Position numbers and translations under genes: made by a program. The notes under the pieces were generated by a model. The model saw only the letters and a list, made by a program, of their open reading frames with translations. It ran no database searches and had not been told where the DNA came from. Of a stretch of DNA of 6,501 nucleotides, positions 1 to 5,047 are shown piece by piece (within the stretch, counting starts at the first letter, position 1; each line of letters begins with the position of its first letter). The stretch is from Streptomyces sp. NRRL F-4489 (GTDB taxonomy: Bacteria; Actinomycetota; Actinomycetes; Streptomycetales; Streptomycetaceae). The stretch spans positions 1 to 6,501 of the forward strand of contig NZ_LLZI01000087.1 in the NCBI RefSeq assembly GCF_001509485.1, given 5' to 3'.

Positions 1-67
1 GTCGGAGACCATGGGTCCCTCCCTGGGGCCGGGGGTGGGTGGCTCGGGAGCTTCCTCGGGGGGGGGA
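1..67. other. Non-coding flank with no recognisable gene
   Basis: This G-rich left edge includes a run of nine G at about 58-66. A short plus-strand open frame from 11 gives only a Gly/Ser/Arg-rich, low-complexity translation that runs on into the dehydrogenase gene on the other strand. I see no start signal or motif to support a gene here. Confidence 0.5.
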
Positions 68-110
68 CGGGCGGGCGGGGACCGGTACGCACACCCGGTA
101 CGCCCGCCCG
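68..110 (-). terminator. GC-rich hairpin after the operon, possible transcription terminator
   Basis: CGGGCGGGCG (68-77) is perfectly complementary to CGCCCGCCCG (101-110), a 10-bp stem. Inside the loop ACCGG (81-85) can also pair with CCGGT (95-99). It begins about 40 bases beyond the dehydrogenase stop in the direction of transcription. No T-run follows on the minus strand, so it is not a classical intrinsic terminator, though strong hairpins lacking a U-tract are common after actinomycete genes. Its right arm uses bases of the 13-bp repeat. Confidence 0.4.
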
Positions 111-145
111 GTACGCGCACCAGGTATGCGTACCCGGAACGCGCC
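81..145. repeat. Five-copy 13-bp tandem repeat just after the dehydrogenase gene
   Basis: Five adjoining 13-base units on the plus strand: ACCGGTACGCACA (81-93), CCCGGTACGCCCG (94-106), CCCGGTACGCGCA (107-119), CCAGGTATGCGTA (120-132) and CCCGGAACGCGCC (133-145). The core GGTACGC recurs at 84, 97 and 110, with one-base variants at 123 and 136. The array ends 5 bases before the dehydrogenase stop codon. A 13-base period is not a multiple of three and there is no spacer, so it is neither a protein-coding repeat nor a CRISPR array. Its role is unknown; a protein-binding array or simple tandem slippage are both possible. Confidence 0.85.
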
Positions 146-150
146 CCGCC

Positions 151-1326
151 TCAGTACGACTTCGGCAGGCCCAGCGACTGGTGGGAGACGTAGTTGAGGA
201 TCATCTCCCGGCTGACCGGGGCGATGCGGGCCACCCGGGCGGCGGTGATCAGGGACGCCAGCCCGTATTCCCGGGTGAGGCCGTTGCCGCCCAGGGTGTG
301 CACGGCCTGGTCGACGGTGTGGACGGCGGCCTCGGCGGCCGCGTACTTGGCCATGTTGGCGGCCTCGCCGGCGGCCATGTCGTCCCCCGCGTCGTACAGC
401 AGCGCGGCCTTGCGCATCATCAGCCCGGCCAGTTCCAGTTCGATGTGGCACTGGGCGAGCGGGTGGGCGAGGGCCTGGTGGGCGCCGATCGGCTCTTTCC
501 AGACCTGGCGGGTGCGGGCGTAGTCGACGGCCCGGCCGAGCGCGTAGCGGCCCATGCCGAGGGCGAACGCGGCGGTCATGATGCGTTCCGGGTTGAGGCC
601 GGCGAAGAGCTGGAGGAGGCCCGCGTCCTCGTCGCCGACGAGGGCGTCGGCGGGCAGCCGCACATCGTCCAGGGTCAGCTCGAACTGCTTCTCCGGGGCG
701 GCCAGTTCCATGGGGATCGGGCTGCGGCCGAAGCCGGGGGCGTCGCGCGGGACGAGGAACAGGCACGGCTTGAGCCGGCCGGTGCGGGCGTCCTCGGTGC
801 GGCCGACGATCAGCGTCACCTCGGCGATGTCCACGCCGGAGACGAAGACCTTGCGGCCGTTGAGGACCCAGTCGCCGCCGTCCCGGCGGGCGGTGGTGGT
901 GATGCGGTGCGAGTTGGAGCCGGCGTCCGGTTCGGTGATGCCGAAGGCCATGGTGCGGCTGCCGTCGGCGAGGCCGGGCAGCCAGGCGCGCTTCTGCTCC
1001 TCGGTGCCGAAGCGGGCGATGACCGTCCCGCAGATCGCCGGGGAGACCACCATCATCAGCAGCGGGCAGCCGGCCGCGCCCAACTCCTCGAGGACGATGG
1101 ACAGTTCGGTGATGCCGGCGCCGCCGCCCCCGTATTCCTCGGGGAGGTTGACGCCGAGGTAGCCGGCCTTGGCGGCCTCCTGCCACAGCGCGTCGGTGTG
1201 CTCGCCGTCCGCGACGACGGCGCTGAAGTATTCCCGGCCGTAGCGCTTGCCGAGCGCGGCGACGGCGGCGCGCAGGTCGCGGTGTTCCTCGGACTCGATC
1301 ACGGGGTTGCTCAGGGCGGTGCGCAT
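151..1326 (-). CDS. Acyl-CoA dehydrogenase family flavoprotein (isovaleryl-CoA-dehydrogenase-like catalytic position)
   Basis: This 391-residue FAD enzyme probably oxidises an acyl-CoA to the 2-enoyl-CoA, passing electrons to electron-transfer flavoprotein. The ATG at 1326 has AGGAG (1336-1332) 5 bases upstream. Domain order is standard: N-terminal helical (about 1-120), middle beta (about 125-235) with the flavin/substrate signature GITEPDAGSN (129-138), and C-terminal helical (about 240-391) with QAVHTLGGNGLTREYG (340-355). Two points are unusual. The signature ends in Asn where many members have Asp. Near the C terminus the usual YEGT, whose Glu is the catalytic base in medium-chain enzymes, is replaced by IAPVSRE (368-374). 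A Glu is instead present in GLNPERI (E247), matching the catalytic base of isovaleryl- and long-chain acyl-CoA dehydrogenases. As last gene of the run, it would supply the unsaturated substrate for the carboxylase, for example a citronellyl-CoA- or isovaleryl-CoA-like compound. The family is certain; the substrate is not. Confidence 0.94.
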   Translation of the reverse strand: MRTALSNPVIESEEHRDLRAAVAALGKRYGREYFSAVVADGEHTDALWQEAAKAGYLGVNLPEEYGGGGAGITELSIVLEELGAAGCPLLMMVVSPAICGTVIARFGTEEQKRAWLPGLADGSRTMAFGITEPDAGSNSHRITTTARRDGGDWVLNGRKVFVSGVDIAEVTLIVGRTEDARTGRLKPCLFLVPRDAPGFGRSPIPMELAAPEKQFELTLDDVRLPADALVGDEDAGLLQLFAGLNPERIMTAAFALGMGRYALGRAVDYARTRQVWKEPIGAHQALAHPLAQCHIELELAGLMMRKAALLYDAGDDMAAGEAANMAKYAAAEAAVHTVDQAVHTLGGNGLTREYGLASLITAARVARIAPVSREMILNYVSHQSLGLPKSY

Positions 1327-1331
1327 GGCGG

Positions 1332-1336
1332 CTCCT
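1332..1336 (-). promoter_or_regulatory. Shine-Dalgarno for the acyl-CoA dehydrogenase gene
   Basis: AGGAG on the minus strand, 5 bases before the ATG at 1326. It gives this gene its own ribosome entry, consistent with the 92-base gap from the gene before. Confidence 0.75.
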
Positions 1337-1364
1337 GGGGCGGTGAGTGAGTGCGGCGGGTGGT

Positions 1365-1416
1365 GCGGGCGTACGGGTGGTGCGGTCGGTGCGTGCGTAC
1401 GGTGCGGGGGCGGGGC
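1365..1416. repeat. Degenerate GTAC-centred repeats, spaced by multiples of 13 bp, in the intergenic gap
   Basis: The 92-base gap between the carboxylase alpha gene and the dehydrogenase gene (1327-1418) has two CGTACG palindromes (1370-1375 and 1396-1401) exactly 26 bp apart. Their surroundings are similar (GCGGGCGTACGGG at 1365-1377 and GCGTGCGTACGGT at 1391-1403). A poorer copy, TGGTGCGGTCGGT (1378-1390), lies between them, so the spacing is two 13-bp units. No clear -10/-35 promoter is visible in the gap. The repeat is degenerate and could partly reflect biased base composition. Confidence 0.45.
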
Positions 1417-1418
1417 GC

Positions 1419-3398
1419 TCAGGCGGTGACGACGGCGAGGAGGGTGCCCACCTCCACCTGCTGGCCCGTGCGGACCGGCAGGGCGGTCAGGGTGCCTGCC
1501 GCCGGCGCGGTGATCCGGTGCTCCATCTTCATGGCCTCCAGCCAGAGCAGCGGGCGGCCGGCCTCCACCCGGTCGCCCTCGGCGAGTCCGTCCGCGATCC
1601 GGACGACCGTGCCGGGCATCGGGGCGAGCAGTGAACCGGGCTCCGTACGGGCGGCGGGGTCGGGGAAACGGGGGAGCGCGGTGAACGCGCGGGCCCCCAG
1701 GGGCGAGTCGACGTGCACCCGGTCCCGGTAGCGGGCGACCGCGAACGGCCGGCGCACCCCGTCCACCTCCAGCACCACGCGCTCCCCGGAGAGCGCGAGC
1801 AGCCGGACGCCGGGGAAGTCCTCGGCGGTCAGTCCGTCGCGCCCGAGCCGATAGCGGACGTCGTGGACGGTCCCGCCGCAGGCGTAGCGCTTGTGCTGCG
1901 GGCCGGAGGGGACGTTGCGGAAGCCGCCGAAGCGGGACCGGCCGTGCGCGTCGGCGAGCGCCGCCGCCAGCGCGCTCAGGGCGCCGCCGGACGCATCGGC
2001 CTCACCGGACCCGGTCAGGGCGGCCAGGTGGCGGTCGTAGAAGCCGGTGTCCAGGCCGGTGGCGGCGGCGAACTCCGGGTGGCGCAGCGAGCTGACCAGC
2101 AGGTCGCGGTTGGTGACCGGGCCGTGGATCCGGGCCCGTTCCAGGGCGCCGGCCAGTTTGCGGACGGCCTCGGCGCGGGTCGGGGCCCAGGCGATGACCT
2201 TGGCCAGCATCGGGTCGTAGTGGACGGTGACGGTGTCGCCGTCGTCCACCCCGGAGTCCAGGCGGACGCCCCCGGGGACGGTGAGCCGGTGCACGGTGCC
2301 GGTCTGCGGCTGCCAGCCGGCCGCCGGGTCCTCCGCGTAGAGCCGGGCCTCGACGGCGTGGCCGTGCGGTTCGGGCAGCGCGGCGGGCAGCGGGCGGCCC
2401 TCGGCGACGGCTATCTGGAGGGCCACCAGGTCGATCCGGTAGATCTCCTCGGTGACCGGGTGCTCCACCTGGAGCCGGGTGTTCATCTCCAGGAAGTACG
2501 CCCGGCCGTCCGCGGACACCAGGAACTCGACGGTGCCCGCGCCCCGGTAGCCGATGGCCCGGGCAGCCTGGGCGGCGGACCGGTGCAGGGTCTCCCGGAG
2601 CGCGGCCGGCAGCCCCGGGGCCGGGGCCTCCTCGATGACCTTCTGGTGGCGGCGCTGGAGCGAGCAGTCCCGGGTGCCAAGCGTCCAGACCGCGCCGTGC
2701 GCGTCGGCGAGCACCTGCACCTCGACATGGCGGCCGCCCTCCACGTAGGGCTCGGCGAAGACCTCGCCGTCCCCGAAGGCGGCCGCCGCCTCGGCCCGCG
2801 CCGACGCCAACTCGCCTGCCAGAGCGTCCAGTTCGCGGACGATCCGCATCCCGCGTCCGCCGCCGCCGGCCGCCGCCTTGAGCAGCAGCGGCAGGTCGGC
2901 GGCGGTGGCCGCGGCCGGATCGACGGGCGCCAGCAGCGGCACCCCGGCCGCCGCCATCAGCTCCTTGGCACGGGTCTTGGAGGCCATCGCCTCGATCGCG
3001 GCCGGCGGCGGCCCGATCCATATGAGCCCCGCATCGGCCACCTGGGCGGCGAACGCGGCGCTCTCGGACAGGAACCCGTACCCCGGGTGGACCGCGTCCG
3101 CGCCGGCCGCCAGCGCCGCCCGCACGATCAGGTCGCCGCGCAGGTACGTGGCGGCCGGCGCGTCGCCCGGCAGCCGGACGGCGGCGTCCGCGTCCCGTAC
3201 GTGCGCGGCGTCCGCGTCCGCGTCGGAGTGCACGGCGACGGTGGCGATGCCCAGCTCGCGGCAGGTACGGAAGATCCGCCGGGCGATCTCGCCCCGGTTG
3301 GCGACGAGGACGGAGCGGATCTCCAAGGGGGCGGCGGGGGCGGCGCCCGCCCCGCTGGCGGACCCCTCGCCCGCGGCCCCGGTTGCGATCGCCGTCAC
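1419..3398 (-). CDS. Acyl-CoA carboxylase biotin carboxylase/biotin carrier (alpha) subunit
   Basis: This 659-residue protein uses ATP and bicarbonate to carboxylate its own biotin, which then serves the beta subunit. Domains in order: biotin carboxylase N-terminal part (about 28-140, SVLVANRGEIARRI at 29-42 and HPGYGFLSE at 104-112); ATP-grasp (glycine loop KAAAGGGGRGMR 174-185, HQKVIEEAP 251-259, EMNTRLQVEHPVTE 304-317); biotin carboxylase C-terminal part (about 345-455); a middle segment presumed to bind the beta subunit (about 460-585); and a C-terminal biotin carrier domain (about 588-659) with EAMKMEH, biotinylated at K624. Nothing catalytic appears missing, and the length suits the MCC/GCC alpha class. 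The start is uncertain: GTG at 3398 (GAGGG 10 bases upstream), GTG at 3407 (GAGGG 7 bases upstream) or TTG at 3326 just before the conserved core. The first 25 residues are Ala/Gly-rich and outside the usual family start. The gene lies 50 bases after the beta subunit stop. Confidence 0.95.
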   Translation of the reverse strand: MTAIATGAAGEGSASGAGAAPAAPLEIRSVLVANRGEIARRIFRTCRELGIATVAVHSDADADAAHVRDADAAVRLPGDAPAATYLRGDLIVRAALAAGADAVHPGYGFLSESAAFAAQVADAGLIWIGPPPAAIEAMASKTRAKELMAAAGVPLLAPVDPAAATAADLPLLLKAAAGGGGRGMRIVRELDALAGELASARAEAAAAFGDGEVFAEPYVEGGRHVEVQVLADAHGAVWTLGTRDCSLQRRHQKVIEEAPAPGLPAALRETLHRSAAQAARAIGYRGAGTVEFLVSADGRAYFLEMNTRLQVEHPVTEEIYRIDLVALQIAVAEGRPLPAALPEPHGHAVEARLYAEDPAAGWQPQTGTVHRLTVPGGVRLDSGVDDGDTVTVHYDPMLAKVIAWAPTRAEAVRKLAGALERARIHGPVTNRDLLVSSLRHPEFAAATGLDTGFYDRHLAALTGSGEADASGGALSALAAALADAHGRSRFGGFRNVPSGPQHKRYACGGTVHDVRYRLGRDGLTAEDFPGVRLLALSGERVVLEVDGVRRPFAVARYRDRVHVDSPLGARAFTALPRFPDPAARTEPGSLLAPMPGTVVRIADGLAEGDRVEAGRPLLWLEAMKMEHRITAPAAGTLTALPVRTGQQVEVGTLLAVVTA

Positions 3399-3448
3399 AG
3401 GAACCACACCCTCACCCTCACCCTCACACCCCTCACTTCCCTCACCCC
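3399..3448 (-). promoter_or_regulatory. G-tract/SD-repeat leader between the carboxylase beta and alpha genes
   Basis: The 50-base gap between the beta-subunit stop (3449) and the alpha-subunit GTG (3398) is read on the minus strand as repeated TGAGGG units. There are six G-tracts of 3-4 bases (complement of 3445-3448, 3439-3441, 3429-3432, 3421-3423, 3415-3417, 3409-3411) with loops of 3, 6, 5, 3 and 3 bases. This meets the usual four-tract G-quadruplex pattern with two tracts to spare. The same units are SD-like (GAGGG), and the last two are spaced suitably for the two candidate GTG starts. The pattern is directly visible; folding and an effect on translation are inference. Confidence 0.6.
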
Positions 3449-5047
3449 TCACATCCGGAAGACGCCGAAGCCGCCCCGCGCGCCCTCCACCGGCGCGGTG
3501 TGGACGGCGGACAGGCACAGGCCGAGGACGGTGCGGGTGTCGCGCGGGTCGATGACCCCGTCGTCGTACAGCCGCCCGGACAGGAACATCGGCAGCGACT
3601 CGGCCTCGATCTGCTGCTCCACCATGGCGCGCAGCGCCGCGTCCCCGTCCTCGTCGTACGGCTGCCCCTTGGCGGCCGCCGAAGCGCGCGCCACGATGGA
3701 CAGCACCCCGGCGAGCTGCTGCGGCCCCATCACCGCCGATTTGGCGCTCGGCCAGGCGAACAGGAAGCGGGGGTCGTAGGCCCGCCCGCACATCCCGTAG
3801 TGCCCGGCGCCGTACGACGCGCCCATGAGGACGGTCAGGTGCGGCACCCGGGAGTTGGACACCGCGTTGATCATCATCGCGCCGTGCTTGATGATGCCGC
3901 CCTGCTCGTACTCCTTGCCGACCATGTAGCCGGTGGTGTTGTGCAGGAAGAGCAGCGGTACGTCCCGCTGGTTGGCCAGCTGGATGAACTGCGCGGCCTT
4001 CTGGGACTCCGCGCTGAACAGCACGCCCCGCGCGTTGGCCAGGATGCCCACCGGATAGCCGTGCAGCCGGGCCCACCCGGTGGTCAGGCTCGTCCCGTAG
4101 AGCGGTTTGAACTCGTCGAAGTCCGAGCCGTCCACGATCCGGGCGATCACCTCCCGGGGATCGAACGGCGCCTTGAGGTCCCCGGGGACGATCCCCAGCA
4201 GCTCCTCCTCGTCGTACGCCGGGGGCGCGGCCGGACCCGGATCGGCGTGCGCCTTGCGCCAGTTGAGGCGGGCCACGACGCGCCGGGCCTGCCGCAGCGC
4301 GTCCGGCTCGTCGACGGCGAAGTGGTCGGCCAGGCCCGAGGTCCGGGCGTGCATCTCCGCGCCGCCCAGCGACTCGTCGTCGCTCTCCTCGCCGGTCGCC
4401 ATCTTCACCAGCGGCGGTCCGCCGAGGAAGACCTTGGCCCGCTCCTTCACCATGATCACGTGGTCCGACATCCCGGGCACGTACGCGCCGCCGGCGGTGG
4501 AGTTCCCGAAGACCACCGCGACGGTCGGGATGCCCGCCGCGGACAGCCGCGTCAGGTCCCGGAAGAGCGCGCCGCCCGGGATGAAGATCTCCTTCTGGCT
4601 GGGCAGGTCGGCGCCGCCGGACTCCACCAGGCTGACCACCGGGAGCCGGTTGGCGAACGCGATCTCGTTGGCCCGCAGCGCCTTCTTCAGCGTCCACGGG
4701 TTGCTGGCCCCGCCGCGTACGGTCGGGTCGTTGGCGGTGATCAGGCACTCCACGCCCTCGATCACGCCGATGCCGGTGACCAGCGACGCGCCGACCGCGT
4801 AGTCGCTGCCCCAGCCGGCGAGCGGCGACAGCTCCAGGAACGGTGTGTCGGGGTCCAGCAGCAGTTCGATCCGCTCCCGGGCCAGCAGTTTGCCCCGTTC
4901 GCGGTGGCGGGCGACGTACTTCTCACCGCCGCCGGCCAGCGCCTTGGCGTGCTCGGCGGTCACCTCGTCCAGCTTCGCCAGCATCGCGGTCCGCCGCTCG
5001 GCGTACTCGTCCCCGGCCGGGTCCAGCGCACTCCTCAGCACGGTCAC
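3449..5047 (-). CDS. Acyl-CoA carboxylase carboxyltransferase (beta) subunit, methylcrotonyl-/geranyl-CoA carboxylase type
   Basis: This 532-residue protein transfers the carboxyl group from carboxybiotin to an acyl-CoA, working with the alpha subunit encoded next. I chose the GTG at 5047 because GGAGGT (5059-5054) sits 6 bases upstream and the start overlaps the previous stop (GTGA); an in-frame ATG/GTG further up would lie inside the AtuA gene. The N-terminal crotonase-like half (about 30-265) has RGKLLARERI (51-60), an ESGGADLP segment (142-149) and the acyl-CoA/oxyanion motif STAGGAYVPGMSD (183-195). The C-terminal half (about 275-525) has FDPREVIARIVDGS (295-308), NTTGYMVGKEYEQGGI (370-385) and GASYGAGHYGMCGRAYDPRF (409-428). 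Length, the GMCGRAY motif and the terminal FGVFRM match methylcrotonyl-CoA carboxylase beta rather than propionyl-CoA carboxylase. The loop at 151-170 is about three residues shorter than I recall for methylcrotonyl-CoA carboxylase, which bears on substrate choice. Geranyl-, methylcrotonyl- or a related branched enoyl-CoA are all possible substrates. Confidence 0.96.
   Translation of the reverse strand: MTVLRSALDPAGDEYAERRTAMLAKLDEVTAEHAKALAGGGEKYVARHRERGKLLARERIELLLDPDTPFLELSPLAGWGSDYAVGASLVTGIGVIEGVECLITANDPTVRGGASNPWTLKKALRANEIAFANRLPVVSLVESGGADLPSQKEIFIPGGALFRDLTRLSAAGIPTVAVVFGNSTAGGAYVPGMSDHVIMVKERAKVFLGGPPLVKMATGEESDDESLGGAEMHARTSGLADHFAVDEPDALRQARRVVARLNWRKAHADPGPAAPPAYDEEELLGIVPGDLKAPFDPREVIARIVDGSDFDEFKPLYGTSLTTGWARLHGYPVGILANARGVLFSAESQKAAQFIQLANQRDVPLLFLHNTTGYMVGKEYEQGGIIKHGAMMINAVSNSRVPHLTVLMGASYGAGHYGMCGRAYDPRFLFAWPSAKSAVMGPQQLAGVLSIVARASAAAKGQPYDEDGDAALRAMVEQQIEAESLPMFLSGRLYDDGVIDPRDTRTVLGLCLSAVHTAPVEGARGGFGVFRM

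Noticed and set aside
81..145. CRISPR array
   Set aside because: The units are 13 bp, directly adjoining and diverged, with no spacers and no cas gene nearby.
181..1350. Plus-strand open frame of 389 codons opposite the dehydrogenase
   Set aside because: The composition is low-complexity Gly/Ala/Val and it mirrors the conserved dehydrogenase frame on the other strand.
3180..3230. GCGTCC-like repeats within the biotin carboxylase gene
   Set aside because: They encode the DADADAAHVRDADAA segment, a normal conserved acidic stretch in biotin carboxylases, so coding constraint explains the repetition.
1713..3779. Long plus-strand open frame of 688 codons opposite the carboxylase genes
   Set aside because: The translation is Gly/Arg/Pro/Ala/Val-rich with no family motif, and the minus strand carries a complete biotin carboxylase there. 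Long antisense frames are expected at this GC content.
3408..4748. Upstream continuation of the biotin carboxylase frame, suggesting a 1109-residue fusion protein
   Set aside because: This part overlaps the carboxyltransferase in another frame and translates to Arg/Gly-rich nonsense. The real protein starts at 3398 or 3407.
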